The position numbers and the translations under genes were made by a program. The notes beneath the pieces are model-generated. The model worked only from the letters and a program-made list of their open reading frames with translations, was not told where the DNA came from and ran no database searches. From Erysipelothrix tonsillarum DSM 14972 (GTDB taxonomy: Bacteria > Bacillota_I > Bacilli_A > Erysipelotrichales > Erysipelotrichaceae), in contig NZ_KB892377.1 of NCBI RefSeq assembly GCF_000373785.1, positions 1 to 64,000 on the forward strand: DNA of 64,000 nt, read 5' to 3'. Positions 34,552-43,362 of the stretch are shown piece after piece (position 1 is the stretch's first letter; each line of letters opens with the position of its first letter).

Positions 34552-36038
34552 TGGAAAACAAAGATAATCGCGTTCTCATTAAGGTTGAACACTTACAAAA
34601 ATATTTCCCAATAAAAAAATCAAGTGTTTTCCAACGTAAACAAGAGTATGTTAAAGCGAATAAAGATATCTCAATCGAAATCTTTGAAGGTGAAACACTT
34701 GGACTTGTTGGAGAATCAGGTTGTGGTAAATCCACTTTTGGTCGTACACTCATTCAGTTGTACGATCAAACAGGTGGCGTATCCCTTTATTATGGTGAAA
34801 CAATTGAAGAAATGATGCCTGAGTACGTACGCGGAGTATATAAATCAATACCAAAGGTTTTTGGTAAACATGATGACGAATACAAGGCGATTAAAGATCT
34901 CGAAGCAAAAATCGAAGGAACATCAGGTGAAGAATTTATCGAACTAAACGAATCATTGCGTCTTTTAAAGATTGCATACGAATCGACATATGGTAATATT
35001 TTCCGTCTTGCAGGTGGACTCTTGGTTCATGAAAATTTAAATGAAGTAAGTAAATTATTACTTTCAAAATATCAAAAGGGTAGTGCTGTCGCAAAACTGC
35101 ACAAAGAACTTGAACTTGAAACCTTGCGTAATACCATGCAAGATAAAAAAGCTAATGGTAATATATCAAGCTTGAATGCAAAATTAGATGCAGCACAAAA
35201 AGAACTCGATGACGTTAATGTGGTTATTAACGAAATGAAGGCTAAATTATCATCACATGATAAATTTGAAGAATATGAATCATTACTTGATGATGGTATT
35301 GATTTATCATCACTTAACAAACAAGAGATGCGTTTCTTACGTAAAGACTTACAAATTATTTTCCAAGATCCATATTCATCACTAGATCCACGCTTCACTG
35401 TTGGAAACATTATCGGAGAAGGGCTCATTGCTCATAAACTCTTTAAAGATGCAAATAGTGAAGAGTACAATGACTACATCATTGACATTATGGAGAAATG
35501 TGGTCTTGAAAAAGAATACATTCATCGTTATCCTCACCAATTTTCAGGTGGACAACGTCAACGTATTGGGATTGCACGTGCATTAGCATTGCGTCCTAAG
35601 TTCATCGTTTGTGATGAAGCGGTTAGTGCCTTGGATGTTTCAATTCAATCACAAGTTATTAACTTACTTCAAGATCTTAAGGATGAACATAACCTAACAT
35701 ATCTCTTTATTACACATGACCTTGGTGTTGTGCGTTATATCAGTGACCGTATTGGTGTTATGTACTTCGGTAATTTAGTAGAACTTGCGCCTGCTGAAGA
35801 AATCTTTAGCAACCCGCAACATCCATATACAAAGCAATTGCTAGCAGCAATTCCTCGTATGGAAAAAGATGAAGCAGAAATTGCGGAACTTCTAAAAGTT
35901 GTTCCAAATGGTATTTTTGACTTTACCTTTGAAGAAACAGGTGAAGCGGACAAAGATTGGTATGAAGTATCTCCAGATCACTTTGTAGCATGTCGTTTAT
36001 TGAATGCGGAAGCTAAAAATACGAAAGGAGGTATGTAA
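34551..36038 (+). CDS. oppF: Oligopeptide ABC ATPase OppF with large helical insertion
   Basis: 495 aa against roughly 310-330 for ordinary OppF. Walker A GESGCGKST (54-62), then where OppF usually has about 30 residues before the Q-loop there is an extra stretch of about 165 residues (about 83-247, DNA 34797-35291), rich in charged residues and with coiled-coil character (LNAKLDAAQKELDDVNVVINEMKAKL). Then QIIFQDPYSSLDPR (Q-loop Gln272), FSGGQRQR signature, CDEAVSALDVS Walker B, and the C-terminal oligopeptide/dipeptide (OppF-type) tail. Motifs are intact, so it should hydrolyse ATP. It pairs with OppD. Confidence 0.92.
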   Translation: MENKDNRVLIKVEHLQKYFPIKKSSVFQRKQEYVKANKDISIEIFEGETLGLVGESGCGKSTFGRTLIQLYDQTGGVSLYYGETIEEMMPEYVRGVYKSIPKVFGKHDDEYKAIKDLEAKIEGTSGEEFIELNESLRLLKIAYESTYGNIFRLAGGLLVHENLNEVSKLLLSKYQKGSAVAKLHKELELETLRNTMQDKKANGNISSLNAKLDAAQKELDDVNVVINEMKAKLSSHDKFEEYESLLDDGIDLSSLNKQEMRFLRKDLQIIFQDPYSSLDPRFTVGNIIGEGLIAHKLFKDANSEEYNDYIIDIMEKCGLEKEYIHRYPHQFSGGQRQRIGIARALALRPKFIVCDEAVSALDVSIQSQVINLLQDLKDEHNLTYLFITHDLGVVRYISDRIGVMYFGNLVELAPAEEIFSNPQHPYTKQLLAAIPRMEKDEAEIAELLKVVPNGIFDFTFEETGEADKDWYEVSPDHFVACRLLNAEAKNTKGGM

Positions 36039-36040
36039 TT

Positions 36041-36982
36041 ATGGCTTTGTTAGAAATTAAAAATTTACATACTTACTTTGATACAAAACGTGGTTTAGTT
36101 AAAGCCGTGAATGGTGTATCGTTCTCAGTTGAAGAAGGACGCACATTGGGTATTGTTGGAGAATCAGGAAGTGGTAAGAGCCAAACAGCGATGTCTATCT
36201 TACAACTCTTTGAATCAAACCAACGTATTTATGAAGGTGAAATCATCTTTAATGGTGAAGTTCTATCAGATTACAATGAAGAACAATTGCGAAAGATTCG
36301 TGGAAATGATATTTCAATGATTTTCCAAGAACCAATGACAAGTTTAAATCCGGTATTCACTGTGGAGCGTCAGATTAGTGAAGTATTAATGCTTCACCAA
36401 GGGATGACGAAACAAGAAGCAAGTCAACGTGCATTAGAAATGCTTGCATCTGTTAAAATTCCTCGCCCAGAGAAAGTATTACAAAACTATCCACACCAAT
36501 TATCTGGTGGGATGAGTCAACGCGTTATGATCGCGATGGCTCTTGCATGTAATCCTAAACTTTTAATTGCAGATGAGCCTACTACGGCTCTTGATGTTAT
36601 CATTCAAGCAGAAATTCTTAAGCTTATGAATGACTTAAAGAATGATTATAATACATCCATTCTATTTATTACCCATGACTTAGGTGTTATCAGTCAAATG
36701 GCTGATGATGTTATCGTTATGTATGGTGGTAAAATTGTTGAAGCTGCACCAATTAAAACAATCTTTAATGATGCTAAACATCCGTATACGAAACGCTTGT
36801 TGAATGCATTCCTTAAAACAGATATCAGTGGTCGAAAAGATCGTGAAGAAGTTGAAGCGGATCTTTATTCTTCAGAAAATGAAGTTTACGATTTCTATAA
36901 CTTTAAAACGAATGCGATTGCAGATACTGATTGGCACTGTGTTGGTGAAAACCACTATGTTGCATGTAATTTAAAGAAATAA
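36041..36982 (+). CDS. oppD: Oligopeptide ABC ATPase OppD
   Basis: 313 aa, standard length. Walker A GESGSGKSQTA, Q-loop MIFQEPMTSLNPVFTV (OppD type), signature LSGGMSQR, Walker B IADEPTTALDVI, switch FITHDLGV. The Cys-containing C-terminal motif in relatives is represented by HYVACNL at the end, shared with OppF (HFVACRL). AAAGGAGG upstream. It overlaps the following small gene start. Confidence 0.93.
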   Translation: MALLEIKNLHTYFDTKRGLVKAVNGVSFSVEEGRTLGIVGESGSGKSQTAMSILQLFESNQRIYEGEIIFNGEVLSDYNEEQLRKIRGNDISMIFQEPMTSLNPVFTVERQISEVLMLHQGMTKQEASQRALEMLASVKIPRPEKVLQNYPHQLSGGMSQRVMIAMALACNPKLLIADEPTTALDVIIQAEILKLMNDLKNDYNTSILFITHDLGVISQMADDVIVMYGGKIVEAAPIKTIFNDAKHPYTKRLLNAFLKTDISGRKDREEVEADLYSSENEVYDFYNFKTNAIADTDWHCVGENHYVACNLKK

Positions 36983-37173
36983 TGATGTTTAATAAACGCA
37001 AAAAAAGAAAACTCTTAACTGAAGAAGAGATTGAAGAAAAGTTTAAAGGTGTTGAGTTTGAAAAAAATGACACAACAGCAATGATCATTGCTGCATTGGT
37101 CACACTCTTGCCGGCATTAATTCTTGTATTAGGATTAATCTATGGACTTTTATGGCTCATTTTCATCAGCTAG
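36982..37173 (+). CDS. 63-aa single-pass membrane protein at end of opp operon
   Basis: Highly basic N terminus (MMFNKRKKRK), acidic helix (LTEEEIEEKFKGVEF), then one long hydrophobic segment (about 33-61, TAMIIAALVTLLPALILVLGLIYGLLWLIF). ATG overlaps the oppD stop (TAATGATG); a second ATG follows at 36985. Position before the opp terminator means it is cotranscribed with the importer. No family recognised; it could be a small transporter-associated peptide. Confidence 0.65.
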   Translation: MMFNKRKKRKLLTEEEIEEKFKGVEFEKNDTTAMIIAALVTLLPALILVLGLIYGLLWLIFIS

Positions 37174-37184
37174 ATACACTTAGG

Positions 37185-37215
37185 AAGCCGTCTAAAGACG
37201 GCTTTCATTTATTTT
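37185..37215 (+). terminator. Terminator of opp operon
   Basis: AAGCCGTC-TAAA-GACGGCTT, perfect 8-bp stem, T-rich tail. Confidence 0.88.
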
Positions 37216-37236
37216 TCACGGTGTGTTTTTCTTTTT

Positions 37237-37264
37237 TGATATAATTAGTTAGTCGTTTAACTAA
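37237..37264 (+). promoter_or_regulatory. Promoter with MarR-type operator
   Basis: Extended -10 TGATATAAT (37237-37245) followed directly by the inverted repeat TTAGTTA (37245-37251) N6 TAACTAA (37258-37264). The repeat resembles known MarR-family operators and covers the likely start of transcription, so the downstream MarR protein probably represses its own operon. Confidence 0.72.
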
Positions 37265-37275
37265 AGGAGAAGATT

Positions 37276-37716
37276 ATGGAGTCGATACTGTCACGTTTAT
37301 ACCGCGAATTAGAGCGAAAACACCGAACGGTCGTTCAAGCGTATCTTGATACATTAGGACTGTACATTGGACAGCCCCGTTTTTTGTTCGAATTGAATCG
37401 TAATCCCGGACTTACACAGCGTGAACTTGCAGAAACGTTAGTGGTTACTAAGGAAACGGTTTCTGTAGCACTAAAACGCCTTGAACAAGGTGATTTTATT
37501 CGTCGTGAGATCCCGGAAGATGACAAGCGGTGTCGTCAGTTGTATCTGACCCCAAAAGGTGAAGAAACCATTGTGGAATTGAAAAAAAATTTTGATTCCA
37601 TCAATAATTCAATGTTTTTAAACCTTGATCGGGAACAACAACTTCAGTTAGAAGAACTACTTACAGAAATGATTAAAGGATTGGAGGCAAGAGAGACAAA
37701 TGAAAACATTCTTTAA
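37276..37716 (+). CDS. MarR family regulator of exporter operon
   Basis: 146 aa winged-helix repressor. Helix-turn-helix NPGLTQRELAETLVVTKETVSVALKRLEQGDFI followed by the wing RREIPEDDKRCRQLYLT (DxR motif as DDKR). MarR proteins release DNA when they bind drugs or are oxidised. AAAGGAGAAG upstream of ATG. Overlaps the first exporter gene by 17 nt, so it is in the same operon with its own operator at 37245-37264. Confidence 0.91.
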   Translation: MESILSRLYRELERKHRTVVQAYLDTLGLYIGQPRFLFELNRNPGLTQRELAETLVVTKETVSVALKRLEQGDFIRREIPEDDKRCRQLYLTPKGEETIVELKKNFDSINNSMFLNLDREQQLQLEELLTEMIKGLEARETNENIL

Positions 37717-39430
37717 ATATTTTAAACCGGAAATCCCCACAGCGTTACTCGGGATTCTGTTTGTCGGTAGTGTGGCCTTCATCGAATTATATCAAATTCA
37801 ATTGATGGCCCAAATTATCGATGTTGGTATTGCAAATCAAGATTTTACGGTCATTTTAAATGTTGGTTTGAAAATGGTGGGATTAGCGCTTTTAGGGGCA
37901 GTAATTGCCATGTTAGGGCTTATTTTTCCATCACAAGCTTCAAATAATTTCGCATTGAATTTGCGTCGTGATATTTTTAAACGAATTCAAACATTCTCAT
38001 TAAAAAATATGTCGCAGTTTCAAACAGCATCATTGGTTACACGTCTAACTAATGATATTAACTTTTTACAACGAACCATTATGATGTGCTTACGACTATT
38101 GGTTCGTGCACCGGTATTCTTAATTAGTACAGTTGTGATGACGTATATGATTAGCCCTGATTTATCTGTCGTGATGTTGGTGGCAGTGGTTGTATTATCG
38201 TTGGTGCTTCTCTATGTAATCAAAGAAGGATTTCCACGATTTGTTAAGTTGCAAGATAAAGTGGATAAGATGAACCGTAAGGTACAAGAATCCTTAATGA
38301 ATATTCGTGTTATTAAGTCGTTTGTTCGTGAGGATGAGGAATCCCATAAATTTGAAGATGAGAATGGTGAATTGTTTGATGCTTCGGTTAACGCCATGAA
38401 CTTAATGGTCGTTATGAATCCAGCACTTATGGGAGCCATTCATTTCGCAACACTATTTATCGTCTGGATTTCAAGTTTCTTGATTGTGGATCAACACTTA
38501 ATCCATATTGGGGATTTGCTTGTATTCATCAACTATTTACGATTTACAATGTTTTCGATGATGATGATTACCAATGTGCTCATGATGATTTCTCGTTCAA
38601 AGGCTTCTGTAATTCGTTTGAAGGAAGTTTTAGAAACTGAACCGGATATTACAAATGCAGAATGTTTGGATACCTTACCGGTCAATCCACGTGGTGATAT
38701 TCACTTCGATAATGTATCATTCCGCTATTATGAAGATGCAAGTGATATTCTTACTAATATTAATTTTTCAATTAATCCGGGTGAGCATGTTGGGATTATT
38801 GGATCTACCGGAAGCGGTAAATCAACGCTTATTAACCTGATGGTGCGTCTAATTGATGTCAGTGAGGGAACAATCTATCTCGATGGCAAAGACATCCGCA
38901 CATTGGATTTAAAAGCGTTACGAAGCCAATTTGGTTTTGTGCCTCAAAAAAATGTCCTGTTTACCGGAACGATTGAATCAAACTTAAAACTCGGTAATCC
39001 CAATGCTACACAAGAAGATTTAATTCGTGCTACACAAGCAGCTTCAATTTATGATTTTATAATGGAACAAGAAGCAGGATTTCAAGCACCCATCCAACAG
39101 GGTGGAACAAACCTCTCTGGGGGCCAACGTCAACGCATGTGTATTGCACGGGCATTAGTGGTTGAACCCAAGATTCTCGTCTTGGATGACAGTACCAGTG
39201 CTTTGGATGCGGCAACGGAACAAAAGGTTAAGGAAGCAGTTCAAAACCTTTACAGTGATGTTACAGTTATCAGTATTGCGCAAAAAATCAGTTCGGTTGC
39301 AGATAGCGATATGATCCTGGTTATGGATGAAGGACAAATTGTGGGGCAAGGGAAGCATCAAGACCTTCTTGAAACCTGCACCGTTTATCAAGAAATCTAT
39401 GAGAGTCAATTAAGAAAGGGGGACGAATAA
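37700..39430 (+). CDS. Heterodimeric ABC exporter, degenerate-site subunit
   Basis: 576-aa half-transporter: six membrane helices (about 15-300) and ATPase domain with Walker A GSTGSGKST, signature LSGGQRQR, Walker B LVLDDSTSALD. Asp replaces the catalytic Glu, as in the first exporter pair (12115-15748) and in LmrC/BmrC. Overlaps marR by 17 nt and is followed one base later by its partner. Likely a multidrug exporter induced through MarR. Confidence 0.9.
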   Translation: MKTFFKYFKPEIPTALLGILFVGSVAFIELYQIQLMAQIIDVGIANQDFTVILNVGLKMVGLALLGAVIAMLGLIFPSQASNNFALNLRRDIFKRIQTFSLKNMSQFQTASLVTRLTNDINFLQRTIMMCLRLLVRAPVFLISTVVMTYMISPDLSVVMLVAVVVLSLVLLYVIKEGFPRFVKLQDKVDKMNRKVQESLMNIRVIKSFVREDEESHKFEDENGELFDASVNAMNLMVVMNPALMGAIHFATLFIVWISSFLIVDQHLIHIGDLLVFINYLRFTMFSMMMITNVLMMISRSKASVIRLKEVLETEPDITNAECLDTLPVNPRGDIHFDNVSFRYYEDASDILTNINFSINPGEHVGIIGSTGSGKSTLINLMVRLIDVSEGTIYLDGKDIRTLDLKALRSQFGFVPQKNVLFTGTIESNLKLGNPNATQEDLIRATQAASIYDFIMEQEAGFQAPIQQGGTNLSGGQRQRMCIARALVVEPKILVLDDSTSALDAATEQKVKEAVQNLYSDVTVISIAQKISSVADSDMILVMDEGQIVGQGKHQDLLETCTVYQEIYESQLRKGDE

Positions 39431-39431
39431 G

Positions 39432-41222
39432 ATGAGTGAACGTAAAGTTGTCATTGGTCATAAACCACGACATCAACAAAAAACCTTGAAACGCTTGTTG
39501 GGTTACTTAGGACAAAATAAAATTTTATTAATCATGGTTATCATTGCATCCATCGTCTCAACCCTTGGTGGACTCTATGGATCGTATGCGATATCCCCTC
39601 TTATTAAAATTATTGAAAATGGTTTAAATGGTTCAATAGCACGTGATGTTATGTTCCAACAACTGCTCAGTAAACTTATCTTCCTTGCCATTATTTTTGC
39701 GGTAGAAGTACTTGCAATGTTATTTTCAAACCGAATGATGGTAAAAATATCTCAACGCACCGTAGAAACAATCCGTAAGGATATGTTTGATCACGTCTTA
39801 AAAATGGACGTAAAGCATCATGATCAAAATGCTCATGGGGATTTAATGAGTCGATTTACGAATGATATTGATTTGGTTGGTGAAGGACTTAACTCCGCAG
39901 CTGCTTCAATTATCATTAATATCTTTACATTAATTGGAACGATTGTGGTTATGTTTATTTTAAGTCCAACCTTGTCATTGGTAACGATAATCATATTACC
40001 GTTACTTTCCGTTATGGCAAATGCTATCGTGAAACGCAGTCGCATTTATTCCAAACGTCAACAACGTTCCCTTGGAACTTTGAATGGCTATATTGAAGAA
40101 TCAATGGAAGGCCAAATGGTGATGCAACTTTTTAATCATGAGAGTGAGGCCGAAAAGGACTTTCAGGTCTTGAATAAAGATTATCGTAAAAACTCGCAAC
40201 GTGCTCAGATTACATCCATAATGATGTATCCGTTGATGCAAAATGTGAATACCATCAGTTATGCGGTGATTGGAATTGTCGGGGGTTATCTTGCGATTAA
40301 TCATGGTCTAAGTATTGGGGATCTGGGTGCTTATGTGAATATGACACGGACTCAAGGGAAACCAATTAATGAAATATCCAGCCAATTCACCACGCTACAA
40401 TCAGCAATTGCTTCGGCAGAACGGATTTTTGAATTGCTTGATTGGTCGTTAGAATCAGAAAATGAAGACGATCTTCTTTTAGAAGATGTTGAAGGGTCGG
40501 TACGTTTTGAAGATGTAACATTTGGCTATAATCCAGGTGTTCCAGTTCTTAAATCTGTATCATTTTGGGCGAAACCTGGCCAAAAGATTGCTTTTGTTGG
40601 TTCAACGGGAGCAGGGAAAACCACGATTACGAATCTTATTTCCCGTTTTTATGACATTGATTCTGGAACAATCTTAATTGATGGACACGATTTAACGACC
40701 ATCAACCGTTATAGTTTACGTAAACATATCGCAATGGTCTTGCAGGATACGCATCTCTTTAGTGGTACTGTTATGGATAACATCCGTTATGGTAACTTGG
40801 ATGCTACGGATGCGGAATGTATTGCCGCTGCGAAGTTGGCAAATGCCGATCACTTTATTCGTCAGTTAAAACATGGTTATCAAACTATCATCGGTGGTGA
40901 CGGGGATGATCTTTCACAAGGGCAAATGCAATTATTAAACATTGCACGCGCTGCAGTAGCAAATCCTGAAATCTTAATTCTTGATGAAGCCACATCTTCA
41001 ATTGACACGCGTACCGAACGCATGGTTGAAAAGGGTATGGATTCTATTATGGAAGGACGTACTACGTTTGTGATTGCGCACCGCCTTTCGACCGTTCGAA
41101 ATGCAGATGCCATCATTGTCTTAGAACATGGTGAAATTATTGAACGAGGAAGTCACGATGACTTGATTGAAATGGGTGGACGCTATGCTTCACTTTATTC
41201 AGGTCAATCACAATTATCTTAG
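39432..41222 (+). CDS. Heterodimeric ABC exporter, catalytic subunit
   Basis: 596-aa partner: longer N terminus (HKPRHQQKTLKRLLGYLGQNK), six helices, ATPase with Walker A GSTGAGKTT, canonical Walker B LILDEATSSID and deviant signature LSQGQMQL. Same asymmetric arrangement as LmrD/BmrD. Start: the ATG at 39432 follows AAAGGGGGACG in the previous gene's end. Terminator immediately after. Confidence 0.9.
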   Translation: MSERKVVIGHKPRHQQKTLKRLLGYLGQNKILLIMVIIASIVSTLGGLYGSYAISPLIKIIENGLNGSIARDVMFQQLLSKLIFLAIIFAVEVLAMLFSNRMMVKISQRTVETIRKDMFDHVLKMDVKHHDQNAHGDLMSRFTNDIDLVGEGLNSAAASIIINIFTLIGTIVVMFILSPTLSLVTIIILPLLSVMANAIVKRSRIYSKRQQRSLGTLNGYIEESMEGQMVMQLFNHESEAEKDFQVLNKDYRKNSQRAQITSIMMYPLMQNVNTISYAVIGIVGGYLAINHGLSIGDLGAYVNMTRTQGKPINEISSQFTTLQSAIASAERIFELLDWSLESENEDDLLLEDVEGSVRFEDVTFGYNPGVPVLKSVSFWAKPGQKIAFVGSTGAGKTTITNLISRFYDIDSGTILIDGHDLTTINRYSLRKHIAMVLQDTHLFSGTVMDNIRYGNLDATDAECIAAAKLANADHFIRQLKHGYQTIIGGDGDDLSQGQMQLLNIARAAVANPEILILDEATSSIDTRTERMVEKGMDSIMEGRTTFVIAHRLSTVRNADAIIVLEHGEIIERGSHDDLIEMGGRYASLYSGQSQLS

Positions 41223-41246
41223 GGTAGCGTTTCGCTACCTTTTTTT
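41221..41246 (+). terminator. Terminator of marR-exporter operon
   Basis: GGTAGCG-TTT-CGCTACC followed by seven T residues; begins within the stop region. Confidence 0.9.
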
Positions 41247-41275
41247 CATGTTATAATCGTTGTAAGGGGGGCGTT

Positions 41276-41953
41276 ATGATGATTAATGTTGAATATATTA
41301 ATAATGCTGGTTATGTAGTAGAAACGGATAAGGCCGTGTATATTTTTGATTATGTTGAGGGACTTTTACCCTCACGGTATTTATACAGTGATAAAGAAAC
41401 ATTCTTTTTGGTGACCAGTCGCCATCGTAATCACTATAATGAATCGATTTACAGTTATGGAAAAACTGTAATTCTTTCATCGGACATCTTGGTTTCACCT
41501 TATCGAAATGTATTTATGATGAGTGCAGGTGATGAGATTCATTTAGGGTTTGCGAAAATTCGGGCTTATGACAGCACGGGAGGTGGCATCTGTTATTTAA
41601 TTCAAGAAGATGAATTAAAAATGCTTCATGCAGGTTCTTTAAACAATTGGCATTGGAGTGAGCGGTTCACACCAACCGAATCACGTTATGAAATACACAA
41701 GTTTAATCAAATACTTCAAGAGATTGCGATACATGCACCGCTTGATATTGTTATATTTCCGTTAGAACCTTCGATGGGAGAAGCATATGATCGCGGAGCA
41801 CGTGATGTTGTCGATACATTGCATCCACTTTGTTTCTTTCCCGTGATGGCCCATCATGACGATTCAAGATTTTTTGATTGGGCAACATCACGTCCAATCA
41901 CCACATGTTATCAACCAAAACATGATAACCAAGTATTTCGCAATATAATTTAG
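41276..41953 (+). CDS. MBL-fold-like protein with altered metal motif
   Basis: 225 aa. Overall resembles small MBL hydrolases: N-terminal VEYINNAGYVVETDKAVYIFDY, then FFLVTSRHRNHYNESI where HxHxDH is expected, and MLHAGSLNNWHW where HAGDLNxW is expected. Three usual ligands appear changed (first His, Asp of HxHxDH, and Asp of HAGD), so metal binding may be weak or the protein may be non-catalytic. A TATAAT lies about 22 nt upstream and AAGGGGGG before the ATG. Followed 14 nt later by a HAD phosphatase. Confidence 0.75.
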   Translation: MMINVEYINNAGYVVETDKAVYIFDYVEGLLPSRYLYSDKETFFLVTSRHRNHYNESIYSYGKTVILSSDILVSPYRNVFMMSAGDEIHLGFAKIRAYDSTGGGICYLIQEDELKMLHAGSLNNWHWSERFTPTESRYEIHKFNQILQEIAIHAPLDIVIFPLEPSMGEAYDRGARDVVDTLHPLCFFPVMAHHDDSRFFDWATSRPITTCYQPKHDNQVFRNII

Positions 41954-41967
41954 AAAGTAGGATTACC

Positions 41968-42612
41968 ATGGCATTTATTTTTGATTTAGATGGAACGTTA
42001 TTGGATTCAATTGATGACTTAGGCAATAATCTGAATACGGTCCTAGCACGACACGGGCTTCAAACCTATAATCGTGCTCAATATAAGAAATTTGTTGGAA
42101 ATGGGATGAAAAAACTCGTAGAACGTGCGTTACCGGCCGATTACGAGGGTTTTGATGTTATCTTGGACGAATACCTTGACGAGTATAGTCGACACTACAC
42201 GGTAGCTTCTGCACCTTATGAGAAGGTCTGTGAAACGCTGCTTGAATTGAATCATCGTCAAATTCCAATTGCAATTTGTACAAATAAAAAACAAGAATAT
42301 ACGGATGGAATTGTACGGCATTATTATGATGACATTAAATTTGTGGCGACCATCGGCGATAAGTTTGATGGAAAACATAAACCCAATCCCTTTTATCCCT
42401 TACAAATCGCTTCAATGATGGCTCAAGATCCAAAGACGATCTATTTCGTTGGAGATAGCGATGTAGATATGAAAACCGCTAAAAATGCTGGAATGATTCC
42501 GGTTGGGGTGTCTTGGGGATTTCGAAGTGTTGAAGAACTAAAAGCCAATGGTGCAGAATACATTATCGATTCCATTGAAGAAGTCTTGCAATTACCAAAA
42601 CTCGCAAAATAA
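41968..42612 (+). CDS. HAD family hydrolase, phosphoglycolate phosphatase-like
   Basis: 214 aa. HAD motif I FIFDLDGTLLDS, motif II in IAICTNKKQEY, motif III Lys (GKHKPNP), motif IV FVGDSDVDMKTA. Small helical cap typical of Gph. Its substrate could be phosphoglycolate or another small phosphate. Transcribed with the MBL-like gene (14-nt gap). Confidence 0.86.
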   Translation: MAFIFDLDGTLLDSIDDLGNNLNTVLARHGLQTYNRAQYKKFVGNGMKKLVERALPADYEGFDVILDEYLDEYSRHYTVASAPYEKVCETLLELNHRQIPIAICTNKKQEYTDGIVRHYYDDIKFVATIGDKFDGKHKPNPFYPLQIASMMAQDPKTIYFVGDSDVDMKTAKNAGMIPVGVSWGFRSVEELKANGAEYIIDSIEEVLQLPKLAK

Positions 42613-42624
42613 CTTTGTGTATTG

Positions 42625-42660
42625 AAGCCTGAAAATCACAAGTGGTTTCCGGGTTTTTTA
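42625..42660 (+). terminator. Probable terminator after HAD gene
   Basis: Imperfect hairpin AAGCCTGAAA ... GGTTTCCGGGTT followed by TTTTTTA. Confidence 0.5.
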
Positions 42661-42819
42661 TTTTGTGACACCATTCCCATTTTTTATAACAAATCTTCCA
42701 ACATCTTTTGACTTTGTGAAAAATAGAACGTATTTAACTTATGTATCTCTTGATTCGGTTTGTCGTATTGAATAGAATATACATAGAGAGCTTACGATTT
42801 TAAGAAGGATGGGATATCA

Positions 42820-43122
42820 ATGAAATACGTAGAAGTAAAACATTATGAAATGAAAAAAGGAACAGGACGCGATTTTGCCGAAAATTTTTATAATCGTACT
42901 GTTGTAAAAGAAGTACCAGGTTTTGTAAGTTTACGTGTTGGTTTGAATGAATCATGCCACAGTTATGACTGTGTGGATGTTTCATTTGTATGGCAAGATG
43001 AAGAAGCTTATACAAACTTCAAGCGCAGTGATCTTCACAAAGAACTTCACCGCACACGTAAACCAAACCCAAATATGATTAAACATTCATCATATCGTTA
43101 TGATATGATTTATGAAGATTAA
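42820..43122 (+). CDS. ABM-domain protein (HmoA/IsdG-like)
   Basis: 100-aa antibiotic-biosynthesis-monooxygenase fold protein. The stretch VSFVWQDEEAYTNFKRSDLHKELHR resembles the W-x-D/S-E...F-x-x-W/F...S-x-x-H...H pattern of the heme-degrading monooxygenases IsdG/HmoA/HmoB. If that holds, it would release iron from heme; other ABM proteins have different or unknown roles. A single-gene unit with GGATGGGAT upstream and a strong terminator. Confidence 0.7.
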   Translation: MKYVEVKHYEMKKGTGRDFAENFYNRTVVKEVPGFVSLRVGLNESCHSYDCVDVSFVWQDEEAYTNFKRSDLHKELHRTRKPNPNMIKHSSYRYDMIYED

Positions 43123-43149
43123 ACACTGAAGTATCAGTGTTTTTTTTTA
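43121..43149 (+). terminator. Terminator after ABM gene
   Basis: AAACACTGA-AGTA-TCAGTGTTT and nine T residues; starts at the stop codon. Confidence 0.92.
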
Positions 43150-43150
43150 C

Positions 43151-43183
43151 CTTATTGAGAATAGCAACGAAGTGCTCAATAAG
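43151..43183. promoter_or_regulatory. Inverted repeat upstream of pyrophosphatase gene
   Basis: CTTATTGAG N15 CTCAATAAG, perfect 9-bp arms, just after the preceding terminator and about 180 nt before the pyrophosphatase start. No role assigned. Confidence 0.35.
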
Positions 43184-43362
43184 CAATATGATATCAATTC
43201 CTCCAACTTTTTAGCCATACTTAGTGAACCTGCGCAATATTTTATGAAAATAAGATAATCATACCCATAAATAGTGTTTTATCAGGGTTCTTTTTTACGA
43301 GCCTATCTTTATATATTGGTAAGATATGATAAACTATAATTAATGACTGAAAGGGAATTAAT

